Assembly (NCBI GenBank): GCA_031841125.1
Contig: CM063106.1
Coordinates: forward strand, 15,376,001 to 15,440,000
Direction of reading: 5' to 3'
DNA: 64,000 bases
From: Acanthococcus lagerstroemiae
Lineage: Eukaryota; Arthropoda; Insecta; Hemiptera; Eriococcidae
Positions 23,117 through 33,517 of this stretch are shown in pieces. A program made the position numbers and the translations under genes. Each line of letters starts with the position of its first letter. Positions within the stretch are counted from its first letter, which is position 1. The notes beneath the pieces were generated by a model that was not told the DNA's origin, made no database searches, and saw only the letters and a program-made list of their open reading frames with translations.

Positions 23117-23414
23117 GCATGAGAAACTATTAACGGAAACTGGTAATTTTTGTTTTATTCGTTCGTCAACCCTGTTCCCCCGTATTCTCCTCGTCCAATC
23201 AGAGAGCAGTTCTTCCCCAACCTTGCTGTTCAGCAGTAGGAGATGACGGCTATATAAAGCGATTTATTTCCTGAAAGATGTCAGTCCTTCTGCAGCGCGT
23301 CAAGAAGTCCCATCTGGTTACTTCATACAAATATGTGACGTTATTTAAAACTGTGAATAAATTTAACCAGTACTGTAGCTATATCTAAACGAGTTCCGAG
23401 ATTTTTATTTACAA
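23117..23414 (+). promoter_or_regulatory. TATA plus initiator core promoter, possible solo LTR
   Basis: TATATAAAGC at 23,251 is followed by TCAGT at 23,281, so the A of the initiator lies about 32 nt downstream, the usual arthropod TATA-Inr spacing. An AATAAA signal follows at about 23,355. A sequence opening TGTAGCATG near 23,117 and one closing TTTTATTTACA near 23,414 would give a 5'-TG...CA-3' LTR of about 300 bp with TATA, start and poly(A) signal in LTR order. A matching 5-bp flanking duplication was not found, and no gag/pol lies downstream. A stand-alone promoter of an unannotated transcript is the alternative. Confidence 0.4.
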
Positions 23415-23678
23415 AATTAATAAAATATCAATGTTTTCATAAATACGTTTAGGGCACAGATATGAATTGCCAATCAGGAGGTTTTGTAAGCCAGACAAGT
23501 TAGATAGTGCTGTCAAGCCAAAGCTTGTATAACCGCAATTTAATTGTTAAATAACAAATACCTGCAGGGAATTTATAAAATATCGGCAACTATTGATTGA
23601 ATGAACACACAATCATGATTGTAATCATAACGGTTAACCGTATGAATCAAATAATGTTACCATAACACATTTCATTTT

Positions 23679-25276
23679 CAGTGGGTCAAAAAAGTATTTG
23701 CACACCACAAAAAATGCCAAAAAAAAAGGTAGGGATAGATTTCCGGGTAAAAGAAAAGAATGTCTAACGTAGAGAATCACCTAAAATTGTTAAGTGTAGC
23801 ATACTATTACCAAAAACAAAAAAGCAGCGTTACAAGAGGCAAAAAAGCAGAAAACCATCGCAAAATAGTATTTCACGCGCTAGAACGGGTGATTCACACG
23901 GCAGTTGAACTTAAAAACTCGTCAAGTTATTGTACGTAAGTACAGAGCATAACGAGTGGCCCAGTAGTACTAAAATGAAACATGTATGCATTAACAAAAT
24001 TAACGTAATTGTAGTAAAAATTAAAGCGTGATTTCGCCGAAGACTTCTAAATATCACCACCTGTGCTTTTTCGGATTGTTACCTTCATGAAAAAGGTAGA
24101 TCATCGCAAAATTGCGAAAAAGTTGGGTTTACCATTTTCTGCAGTACAGTATTTTAATCAAACGATGTAAGCCACAAAATAATTTGCAAATGACCTGTTC
24201 AGGGCGACCAAAATAACTAATACCGAGACATGAAAGATCTCTTGCACAAAAATCGCGAAAAAATCCATTTCAGAACACCCCAGCATTTGCCGACGATCTC
24301 GCATTTACATCAGGAATAAGAGTTCACCCTCAAACTATACGGAACGTGCTCTATTCGGCCGATCTTTATGGAAGCTGTCCTCGTAAGAAACCGTTTTTTT
24401 TTCCAAAGCCAAGCGAGTCAAACGTGTAGAATTTGCAAAAGCGTACGTAGACAAAGCCGCAACCCTCTGGCAGTCAATTTTATTCTCCGACGAAAATTGA
24501 AAAGCGAACACAGAGCTGCGTCCCGAAAATTTAAAGACTACCGTCAAATACGGAGGAGGCAAGGTGCTTGTGTGGGGGTGTATGGCAGCCAGAGCGGTGT
24601 GGGTAATCTAGTCTTCATTGGAGGAAACATGGCAGCCGATATGTACATAGGCATATTGCACAAAAATTTGAAGAGCAGCACCCGCAAAGTAGGCTTGAAG
24701 GAGTCCTTTATTTTTCAACAGGACAATGATCCCAAGCATACTCCACTAAAAACCCGTGAATGGCTGATCTGTAATGCACTTTGTCGGCTATTTACCCCAC
24801 TATAATCACCGGATTTGAATGTAATCGAAAATTTACGGAGCTTACTAGAAGTGGAAGCTCATAAGAGGAGAATATCCAACAGAGGAGATCTGAAAACGGC
24901 CCTTCAAGCGGCATAGTCAGACGTTTGTCCCCAGGTAACAGGAAATTTAATTGAGTCAATGCCGCGACGTCTGCTAGCGATTATAGATGCCAAAGGAATG
25001 CATACCAAATTTTAATCTCCTGTTTGTTGAAGTGATGCTAGTTTACTTTTATGTTTTCCCATTATATTCTGTAGGTGTGCAAATACTTTTTTGAGGTTAC
25101 ATTTTCCTTTTTTTCTCTAATTCGAGGCTGTGACTTGTTTCTTTTGGAATAAAATATTTTCATCTACTTTCTTTTTTCGTCTACTTATGTGTAATGAATC
25201 TTTCCGGATCCTAAGTCGTTCCCGTGCAGTCCCACATCCTTTTCTCGAGGTGTGCAAATATTTTTTTGACCCACTG
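23679..25276 (+). mobile_element. Tc1-like transposon, full length, inactivated
   Basis: TIRs open with CAGTGGGTC and read on through AAAGTATTTGCACACC. The mirror copy ends at 25,276 and is followed by TA. The left flank is TT instead of TA, probably mutated. Inner copies of the TIR core lie at 23,861 (left) and 25,074 (right). They are 174 and 175 bp from the outer cores at 23,687 and 25,249, giving an IR/DR arrangement like that of some Tc1/mariner elements. Length (1,598 bp) fits an intact Tc1 element. The transposase inside is broken by shifts and stops. Confidence 0.92.
24090..25015 (+). pseudogene. Tc1-like transposase, DD34E, broken
   Basis: An N-terminal helix-turn-helix (HRKIAKKLGLPFSAVQYF, about 24,101-24,155) leads to an HPQTIRNVLY block (about 24,320-24,350). 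After a shift near 24,400 come AKRVKRVEFAKAYVD, ILFSDEN (first catalytic Asp, followed at once by a stop) and KVLVWGCMAA. Then come IFQQDNDPKHT (second Asp, about 24,712-24,744) and SPDLNVIENL (Glu, near 24,811-24,840). Exactly 34 positions separate the second Asp from the Glu, counting a stop codon, so the Tc1 DD34E geometry is kept. At least three stops and several shifts are present. Confidence 0.9.
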
Positions 25277-25752
25277 TATATGGTGTAATGGTCAAATACA
25301 CTGCCCGACAAAAGTCTTTATCCACCTACCAAAAATACATTATTTATGTTCTGATGGCAAATAAACGCACACGAATGACTCGAATTGAGGATATAATATT
25401 CTCAAACTGTTTTTGTATTTACAACTCTTCCGCAGAACACTCAGCCACATAGAAAATTGACGGGGGGGGGGGGATATGTTTCCAAAAGTAGAGAAAAATC
25501 GACATATTAGGTACATAATATGTGACCGGCTCCGAAAAAAGGGACTTTATGGCTAAAAACGCGAATATTTGAAAAACGCGTTCAAAGTTTGACAACACTG
25601 TCCTCGTTATGTAGACTGTGATACCACGCACTGCTTAGGGAATTGTATAGTGCAGTGTTGCCACTACTAGTCTTCGCGAGAGACAGAAATGAATGGTGAC
25701 AGAGCAATATGGACGCGGGATAATGCGAACTGATCTTGTCACGTGGCTTGGT

Positions 25753-26869
25753 CAGTAGCGTAACTAGCTTTTTTTGCATGGGCATGGAAGGGCCAACATA
25801 GAGTTAGGTTAAGCTGCTAAAGACTAAATCAATTTTATGAATGTGGCTTGAAGGAGGGGGAGGGAGTGGGGAGGTGTTGAAAAATGACGTCGGTATGAAA
25901 AATTTTAAATAAACGCATGCTTGAATAAATATTGCTATTGAATAAAATGTAATTATGCAGGCGTTCGTGACGTGACTTGCGTTATGGAAATAATATCTAC
26001 CGTAAACCGGGGTAACTTTGCCGAAAATGTTGGGGTTTTCAAACTTGAATAGCTGTAGCGTGTGATCTGTTGGAGATACAGGAAATCAAAAAACTGTTGC
26101 GGACTGATTGAAGCCTTAGGAATAGGTAAGATTAGCTAGGAGAATTAAAATTTCCCTCTCCCTCCCCCCTCTCAGAAAGTCCTAAAGTTGAATCGGCAGA
26201 GTATAGATGCGACACCCAACTTGTCTTTTATTTATTTTCTTGGTATCTCAAAACAACGTCGAATGACATCTAGGTAAATTCAAAACTCAAAACAACTTTG
26301 CGAATGTACAATGTAGCAAAAGCTCGCAAATTCTTCGCGAATTTTAACTTTCCCAAACTGATAACAACAGAAATTGCCATGCCGCAAAGTCACCCCAAGG
26401 CAGTTTTTCGCTTATACCTTATGATTGCAGACTGGAAAATGTTTAGACCTGTGTATCCTTGAAAAGCTGAGAGTTCAGGTTTTAAAATGACACCACAATA
26501 ATTTTTCTGTGAGGGCCTGGTTTTATTCCACAGACTTTATTTATCTGGTTACCATTTTGGAACTTTATCTGTGCTTGAAAAACCCTTTGCCATCTATTTC
26601 GGTCTGTGATACGTCTCACTAGTTTTGGAAGTGTTGTATCTATATCCCTTCATCGATATATGCCCTTAGAAATGTTAGGAATACATTTGTATTCGTCACA
26701 AAGCCAGTAATATGGTCTAAAATAAAAATCGGCGAAGTCACCTCCTGTCGGCCAAGTCACCCCGATTTACGGTACTTTTTTTAGGAAAAAGTTTAATATT
26801 AAAAAAAAAAAATGGTTTAATCCTCTTAAAAAATGGGCGGGCCTCGGCCCGCCCCTCGTTATGCCGCTG
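25753..26869. mobile_element. hAT-like non-autonomous element (nest level 3)
   Basis: The left end is CAGTAGCGTAACTAG and the right end, reversed, is CAGCGGCATAACGAG, a hAT-style terminal repeat (CAGxxGCGTAACxAG). The flanks are GGCTTGGT (25,745-25,752) and GGTTTGGT (26,870-26,877), an 8-bp target duplication with one mismatch, as expected for hAT. The right end has a GGGCGGGCC...GGCCCGCCC subterminal palindrome. It carries a further element inside and no open frame. Confidence 0.8.
26000..26772. mobile_element. TA-flanked TIR element (nest level 4)
   Basis: Inverted repeats CCGTAAACCGGGGTAACTTT (left) and CCGTAAATCGGGGTGACTTG (right, reversed) are each flanked by TA at 25,998-25,999 and 26,773-26,774. 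A copy of the inner motif (GGCGAAGTCACC) lies just inside the right end. At 773 bp without a transposase it is a MITE-like Tc1/mariner/pogo derivative, the youngest layer of the nest. Confidence 0.8.
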
Positions 26870-27628
26870 GGTTTGGTGTGTGCATTCCTAAAGCGCATTC
26901 ATAACGGACTGAATCGAAAAATTTCGCTGAATTTTTTACTCATGAATCATACGAAATTCGCGCCAGATCGCATATTTGGCTTGATCGAATTGCGATATTC
27001 CATTGCAGATATTTGAAAACGGCAGAAGGCATTAAACTAGTAGAGGTGAGAATCAACAGCGACATTATCCGCCTGAAAATTTTTTCAGAAACTAAGAAAA
27101 ACTGATGGGAGTGTACTGTGCGCGACCTGGGGCGGTTTCTCCTACTAATATGGTAGGCAGGCAACCCACAAAACGTGTGTGACGAACATTCTCATGTTCC
27201 GTTACTATTAGGGACGCTCACTAAAACCTATTTCAAATGAAAATTGGATAATGTCACTTTTGATTCTCACCTCCTCAATCACTCAACAACGACACATCTA
27301 ACTATACGCTCATTACTCATATTTTTGCAATGATATGGTCTAATGAATGCCCCTCTACCATCGCCTGGATTGCCTATTTTGCTATTCCGCACCCGGCACG
27401 TGGAAGAGGAGGGTTTGAAAGTCTAGAAATCATTCGCATCTCAAAATCGATAATTTAGCCATAAGGTCCCTTTCTTCGGAGCCGGTCACATATGTGGCTA
27501 CACTGTTCAACCTAAACAAAGATTTGTTTACATTAAATTCAGCGGTTTGTACACGCTGATTAGGTATCATATTGGAAATATTCGCGTCAGTTTATGCATT
27601 CGACTGAAAGAATTTTCAATTTTAAAAT

Positions 27629-28010
27629 ATGTCTATTTCGCCAGAAATTTCTGCGCAAATTGTTTCACTCGTTAACGAGGGTAGAAGTCGTCGTTCTATC
27701 GCTTTATAATATAGTCTTACGCATGGTACCGTGAATCACATTTACCGATGATGCATAGTGACAGGATCATTCGTCTACGGACCGCGAACTGGCCGTCCAA
27801 GAGCTGATGTCCAAGAAGATAGAAATATTGCGAGAATAGCGATCCGAGATCCTGATTTAACATCGAATAGAATAGCTGGAGAAATGAATTCGTGAACATG
27901 GTTTATTGAATTGTAAACCGGCCCAGGTCCCAATACTCACCATAGAACACCGACAACTACGCTTGTATTTCACTCGCAGTCATGTGCAATCAACTTTACT
28001 CGACCAATCC
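27629..28010 (+). pseudogene. Tc1-like transposase N-terminal half
   Basis: It starts at the ATG at 27,629 with SISPEISAQIVSLVNEGRSR, a Tc1-type first helix-turn-helix. A TGTVNHIYR segment, a GPRTGRPRADVQED hinge (the GRPR motif of Tc1 transposases) and RIAGEMN follow. After two stops the homology continues as VPILTIEHRQLRLYFTRSH at about 27,927-27,985, then ends. The catalytic DDE domain is absent. Stops at about 27,707 and 27,749 and later show long inactivity. Confidence 0.8.
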
Positions 28011-28275
28011 ATCACTAGCTGTCTCCTCATCACCCATGTTTCCTTTTCATGTACGAATCAATTTACGATATGATTGTGTAATGGTCCGTGTTGTAAATGT
28101 TAGTTGGCTTTTGTCACAAGTTACTTAAATGTAACTTTTGCATTCACCGACCTTGTTAGGGTTACGTAGTCTCTCAGTTACTTCTGTCAGCTCTTTTTCT
28201 CTATCTTTACAGATCTCTATCTTGGATTTGAGGTTAAATTTGTTTATTTCATTTGATGTCCTAATCAATAGACTA
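28010..28275. other. No supported gene
   Basis: Unique-looking AT-rich DNA after the truncated Tc1 element. Confidence 0.3.
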
Positions 28276-28279
28276 TTTC

Positions 28280-28390
28280 TGAAGTTTCAATTCAAATCTT
28301 ATATCGGAGACGTGGCAATTGGTTCATTACCTTCCCACGTATCTACATTTGTTTTCCCTGAGGTATTATTCGGTAAAACTTTTAATAGAT
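28280..28390 (+). repeat. Dispersed repeat, partner at 29,770
   Basis: A stretch with TATATCGGAGACGTGGCAAT and TTTGTTTTCCCTGAGG aligns with 29,768-29,880 over about 110 bp with scattered changes and indels. The two are 1.5 kb apart on the same strand, in DNA with many similar degenerate AT-rich phrases. Confidence 0.55.
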
Positions 28391-28609
28391 ATCTCTTTCT
28401 CTGACTAGGTTTTATTTATACTTACAGTAATATACTGACTCTGCAGTTTGTAAAATAAACTACTTTTGCTATTACATCAAAGTTAATTACAATTAAGCTT
28501 TCATTTTTAGTGAGTTTCTTCTATTTCTGAACTACTTACACGGTTGCTGTATATCGTGACTTCGTACTTTTGATCGTTTTCCGCACTTCGTTCTTGTTCA
28601 TTGTTTCTT

Positions 28610-28665
28610 GTCTGTATCTGGCTCAATCAGTTTAAAACGCTAGCATGGAAAATCCCGTAATCTTT
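28610..28665 (-). repeat. Short inverted copy of the 33.07-kb repeat
   Basis: Reversed, the sequence GGGATTTTCCATGCTAGCG with the following TTTTAAACTGA matches GGGATTTTCGTATGCTGCG with TTTTAAACTGA near 33,073-33,105. Confidence 0.45.
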
Positions 28666-28748
28666 CGTTTTATTGACTAACCGACCGATCGTACCACACT
28701 CTTATTCCCAATTGATGTTCAGCCAGTCAGAGACGATACTGCGAGTCG

Positions 28749-28777
28749 TATAAATGCGATATTCTGAAAGATCTCAG
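28749..28777 (+). promoter_or_regulatory. TATA plus initiator-like motif
   Basis: TATAAAT at 28,749 is followed by TCAGTT at 28,773, a slightly short but acceptable TATA-to-Inr spacing. The surroundings are GC-richer than the flanks. No downstream gene was identified. Confidence 0.3.
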
Positions 28778-28789
28778 TTCTTACGGGTC

Positions 28790-31190
28790 AAAGCGTACTC
28801 GGTGGGTTCTACATTCGTTGCATAAAGGATATTAACTCTCGGGCGAACTGGTCGAAAGTGTCTGATTTTCGCAAAAAATTCATAACAATTATTGAGAAAT
28901 AATAATCCGATAATTCGATAGAATCTCAAAATGAATGTAAATTTAGAAATTGTATAATTTCCAGAGTTCCAAGATCACCATAGATCCGACGCGACCTTGT
29001 ATACCGATTCATAGCAATTGCTGAAGGGGGGGAGGGCAGGTTTTCTCACAAAATTTCCACCGAAATCTTTATGCAATGATGAAGTTCGGTGTATTCTCGT
29101 GCATTCTAGGTTTCTGTGCAGAAGATTTTTTGGAATTAATTTCGCACAAAAATGCTCTGTTTACGTAATGAATTTATCAAAATACTCCGGGGAGCCGACA
29201 TTCCATTAAGAATTACAGTCAATATTACTGGAAGTCTGACAGATTTTGATTCTTCATCCGTCGCAATCTTACAGGACACATGTTCCGAAAATTCATCAAA
29301 AAATAAACTAGGGCGAATCTCGGGTCAAACCTGTACTCATGACATCTGAATTGCTGATATGACAATTGGGGCAGCTCGTCGAGGAAAATTTTATTACGCT
29401 CTAAAATGCCGATCTAGAGAGACTTCGAGAAATTTCAATGTTGATTCCAAAAAGTAACATAAAGAATCTCGAGGAGGATTGCTCCTGAATCAGAGTTATC
29501 CTTGAGAGTTTCAAATGGTAAAATCGGGGGGACAAAACGTTAAGCGTGTGATGAATTTGCATATGAGTCCTCAGGAAAAAGTTCGATATGTTGAGGGCAA
29601 GATTTGACAATGTAATCTCGGAAAAAATATGATAATTGTAAAGATTTGTATCAGAAATTTTTAGAAATCAGTTTTCGCTAATTCTGTCATGATTATGCTG
29701 ATTTTAAACAATTCTCACCGGCGAGATTATTTTCGGTATTTCAATTGATGCAATCAATGACTATCTAGAAGTATTAATCAAATTTATATCGGACGGGGCA
29801 ATTTGGTTCTAATCTTCACGTTTAACTGGACATTTGTCTTCCCTGGAGGATTATCTGTAAAATTTTTCAATGATTATCGGAGATTTTTCAACAGTTATTA
29901 ATCATATAATGATGAGTAAAATAAATACTTAATTATAATACATCAAATAATTAAAATAAACTAATATAATATATAGTGGTTTATTTTGATATTCCCTGCT
30001 GTTCATCGGATTGGCTTTAATTACCGCCCGTTGACATGTTTATTGTTCGTATAAGGATAGTGAAATTAGAAAACGAGCATAGGAAAATCCTAGTTCGAAA
30101 CTACGTGTTAATACTAGACGAGCATCACAAAAAACCAATTACTGAAAGAGTGAGGGGGGAATGTTTACAGTGGCAAACGCAAATACAAACTGTTCAGGTA
30201 CTTTATAACGACAGGTTTCCATTCTTATGAAATGATAAAATAAACCGATCGGAAAAAATCGATGATTTTGCTGAAAATTATCATCAACAGAGATTTAAGA
30301 AAAAAAAGTTTTGTTTTTCGAAGCATCTACATAAGGCGATTAGAAAGAAGATAAATTTAAAGAAACAAAAAAATTCGAGAAAACCTGTTCGATTAGATTT
30401 CGCTTGGGGAAGCTATCGTTTTCGAAGAATTCACCGAAAAGCACTGGAACTGTTCGCTCGAAAATTCCTCCGAAATTCTGAAGATATCAGACACTTTTAA
30501 TAATTCGAAAAACGTTTTGATAAACGCAATCTTTCACAAATCTTGGTGGGATTTCGGCTCTGAAATTTCAGTAATATGGGGGACCCGATCACGATTTTGA
30601 AGAATTACGCAATCTCAGGACAAGTTAGAATTTATCGAAAATACTATGGGAAAACTCCCCGGAAATCTATCAAAATTAGAATTACGAAAATTTGGGGGAA
30701 AAATTGATAATTCATGAATTGTAAGAATCCGAAAAATTTGTTTTAAAATACACATTATAACGCGGAAAAATCGTTCGATAATTTGAAGATTCCTCAGGAA
30801 AATTCGGTGATAAGTCCGATGGTTTTATGTGAATTTAATAAATGAGAAAAAATCGTGAAGTCCAACGATTGTTATGAAAATTTCGACAAAAACTCGATAT
30901 TTTTATAATTACAAAATTTGGATTAAACTGCAAGATTCGTTAAGAATTCCAGGAGATTTTTCCCGATATTTTGTTAAGAGTCAAAAATCACGAAACTTGT
31001 GTCTCGACGATTTTATAATGCTTATTTTTAAACAAAACTTCGAAGATTTCTGATAAATACAGAAATTTCGGCGACATAATGATTAATATTATCTAGAGTA
31101 TTTTATCTTGTCACAGCACAGGTTGGCCAATTAGAGGGTAATATATAAACAATAAAATAATTTATATAGATATAAAATATTATACTGAAC
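28790..31190. other. Degenerate AT-rich DNA, no gene
   Basis: Short phrases such as GAAAATT, TTCGAAAAT and GATTTT recur without a fixed period. This resembles the decayed minisatellite at 32.05-32.88 kb. The region contains the 29,768-29,880 repeat copy. No frame longer than 70 residues has a domain. Confidence 0.4.
29768..29880 (+). repeat. Dispersed repeat, partner at 28,280
   Basis: Second copy of the repeat described at 28,280-28,390. It shares TATATCGGA, GGGGCAATTTGGTTC and ACATTTGTCTTCCCTGGAGG. Confidence 0.55.
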
Positions 31191-31194
31191 TAAA

Positions 31195-31315
31195 ATAGTA
31201 ACAAACTGAATTATAATATAAATATATATATATTATATAATATAAAAATATATACTATATATATATATATATATAGTATAATAAATATATATATATAAAT
31301 ATATATATAAGGAAA
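31195..31315. repeat. (TA)n-rich microsatellite
   Basis: An interrupted AT dinucleotide tract of about 120 bp with ATATATAT runs and short AAA breaks. Confidence 0.9.
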
Positions 31316-31565
31316 CCTGAAATTCAGCCACTATTACAGTCGTGTTCTAAACACTCCGAAACGCAAAAAAAACATTGCCCCCGCCCCCAACTTCACAACT
31401 GGGACGAGTGTAATACCTCCCTTTTCTTCGAAAAGTCGGTAAAAACTGGATGCCTTCCCTGACGTGCCGCGCCGACCTAACTTCATAATCTTAAATCCGG
31501 AAACCTGGACCTCTTTATATTTCTTGCTACTGTTCACTCCACCCCGGTCCTTTTGGAGGGCTGTC

Positions 31566-32045
31566 TTAATCGAATAGCTGAGTAATGTGCTGCTTGAATT
31601 TTGATATGCCGTTTGAATCCAGGATATCTAGTTTGTCGTGAATTCTACTAGTACCATTGTACAGTCTCATGACTCTGTTGAAGGGAGCGTTTAAGTAGTA
31701 ATTTGTGCTGGAGCACTCTGGTTCAAATAAATTAGTTTTCCTGCTATGAAAACTTGGCACGCAAATTTTGATTTTTCCTCTAGTAAGGATGGTTCAGATA
31801 TTTTATTATTGATTATGCCGTGCAGGAAATTTATTGAGGCAATATCCCTTCTTCCATGTAAACTTTTCATTTCATACCCTTGGAGTAATTCAGTATAAGT
31901 GATTGAGTTTGAGTAGTACAGAAATTGCTTATAATACAAATATTTTAGAAATCGTTTCTGTACTTTCTCTATTACTTTTATTGTGTCAACTGCGGCCGGA
32001 TTCCACACAACCGAAGCAAATTCCAAATGTGATCTTAGGGATCTT
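31566..32045 (-). pseudogene. LINE ORF2 C-terminal fragment (Jockey/CR1-like style)
   Basis: Read on the minus strand from about 32,045: LRSHLEFASVVWNP, then IEKVQKRFLKYLYY, then a YEMKSLHGRRDIASINFLHG segment. This is the post-RT segment of many non-LTR elements (RSxLEYASxVWxPxxxxxxxxIExVQxRFxxxL, then LxxRRxxxxxxxxxxI). After a shift near 31,750 it continues as VPSFHSRKTNLFEPECSSTN and INRVMRLYN-type sequence, ending near 31,566. The RT core is missing upstream, where a minisatellite begins instead. A 5'-truncated, decayed copy. Confidence 0.75.
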
Positions 32046-32049
32046 TTTG

Positions 32050-32880
32050 AAAATTGGCCAAAAAATTCCTTGATTGAAAAATTTCCAATGCAATTCTTGG
32101 GACATTATGGAATTTTTTCAGCAAAAATTTCTGCTGAAATTTTGTAAAAATCATTAAGAGATTTTCCCCGACGTTTCGGATGAAATTTCTCGAAGATCTT
32201 CCTGAAGATTTTCGATTAAATTGTTCAAAAACTGACGGAGTTCCCCCCCCCCCAATATTTCCTATGAAATACTTCCAAAGTTGTCGGGAAATTTTCTCGA
32301 AGTAATTTCTTGTTGGAAAATATTGGAAATTTTCTCAAAAGATTTCCGAAGAAATTCTGCGGGAGGTTTCTTATTGAATTGTTGAAGAACTGACGGACCC
32401 CCCCCCCCCCCGGCGAATTATTTCTTTTGAAATATTTCCAAAATTATTGGGAGATTTTCCAGAAGTAGTTTTTTGTTGGAAAATATTGAAGATTTTCTCA
32501 AAAGATTTCCGATAAAATTCTTTGGAAATTTTCAGATTTTCTTTCAATCTCCGATGAACTTTCTTTAAAAATCATCAGGGATTTTTCCCGAATTTCTTTA
32601 CAGATTTCCAGTGAGATTCTTCGGACATTATTGGAATTTTTTTTCCAAAAAATTTCTCATGAAATTCCTTAAAGATCATCGAAAATTATTCCTGAAGATT
32701 TTCGATGAATCTCTTCGGAGAATATTTTTCCTGGAGGTTAGTTGTATCGAAAATTACCGGAATTTGTTTCCGAAAATTTCCAGTGAAATTCCTCAAAAAT
32801 CATTGGGAAATTTTCCCAAAGATTTTCGATGAAATTCTTCGAAAATCATTGGAGATTTCCCCCGAAGATTATTGAATAAG
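32050..32880 (+). repeat. Degenerate minisatellite with a 158-bp higher-order step
   Basis: Phrases like GAAATTCTTCGGAAATTATT and GATTTTCCCGAAGATTTTCG recur throughout with changing spacing. Within it one larger unit is repeated: TTGTTCAAAAACTGACGGAG at 32,221 and TTGTTGAAGAACTGACGGAC at 32,379 (158 bp apart). Each is followed by a C run of ten or more and then TTTCTTTTGAAATA-like sequence. Confidence 0.7.
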
Positions 32881-33115
32881 AAACGCACCGAGTACCCTTC
32901 ACTAATTCATTGTTTAAAAAAAATAAGAGACGCACCGAGTACGCTTCACTTGTAAACAAGATTTTTCATGTTGCGTTTTAAACTGACTAAGCAGTTCCGT
33001 CGTTGCACTGACTTATCATAATACGAGTGTACGCACCGCGTTGGTCTAGTCACATTAACACGCAGGCGAACGGGATTTTCGTATGCTGCGTTTTAAACTG
33101 ACTAACCCTGTATAT
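32880..33115 (+). repeat. Two short direct repeats
   Basis: ACGCACCGAGTAC with CTTCACT occurs at 32,883 and about 32,932 (one base differs). GCGTTTTAAACTGACTAA occurs at about 32,973 and 33,087, each preceded by ATTTTC and a few bases. They mark a small tandem or LTR-like fragment. A matching inverted piece is at 28,610-28,665. Confidence 0.5.
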
Positions 33116-33517
33116 GTGATATACTAACGCCCTGTTTGGCTACTTTCTGCATAGCACGATGCGAGCGTGTTAGAAACGTCTTTTGTCTCCTGCATTCCTG
33201 TGCATCCAGTACATGAAAACCATGTTCTTATTCTTATACTCATGACGCACTCTCCTTTTTTTCTCCTTCGATCGGTCAGGCAGGACATCAGTTGACTTTA
33301 GCTTAATTATAGTTACAGTTTATGTTTAGCACTCTCGAGAAGATCTGTATACACTATCGATCAGTACATGCGCTTTCTCTACACTCTCTTGTTTGTTTTG
33401 ATTTCGTATGCCTTCGCTCCGGTCTGGACGAAACATTTCTCTCTCACAAAACTCGATAAACCCACAGTTACCTTAACATTGTTTTAAGTGCATGGTAGTA
33501 AGCAGAGTTTTGCCAAA

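Larger units (their letters stand above)
25521..27490. mobile_element. TA-flanked TIR element (nest level 2)
   Basis: Near-perfect inverted repeats open with TGTGACCGGCTCCGAA at 25,521 and close at 27,490. About 34 of the first 37 positions match, and both ends are flanked by TA, the Tc1/mariner-type target. It has no recognisable transposase, but most of its interior is itself an insertion (25,753-26,869). Without that insert it is about 0.85 kb, a non-autonomous size. It interrupts the second Tc1-like element. Confidence 0.8.
25299..28010 (+). mobile_element. Second Tc1-like element, 3'-truncated, host of nested insertions
   Basis: The left end opens after TA with CACTGCCCGACAAAAGTC (25,299). 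The transposase 5' part lies at 27,629-28,010, split from its terminal repeat by a 1.97-kb insertion (25,521-27,490). No right TIR was found, so it is truncated near 28,010. It starts only 22 bp after the end of the preceding Tc1 element. Leaving out the insertion, the 5' leader would be about 360 bp. Confidence 0.75.
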
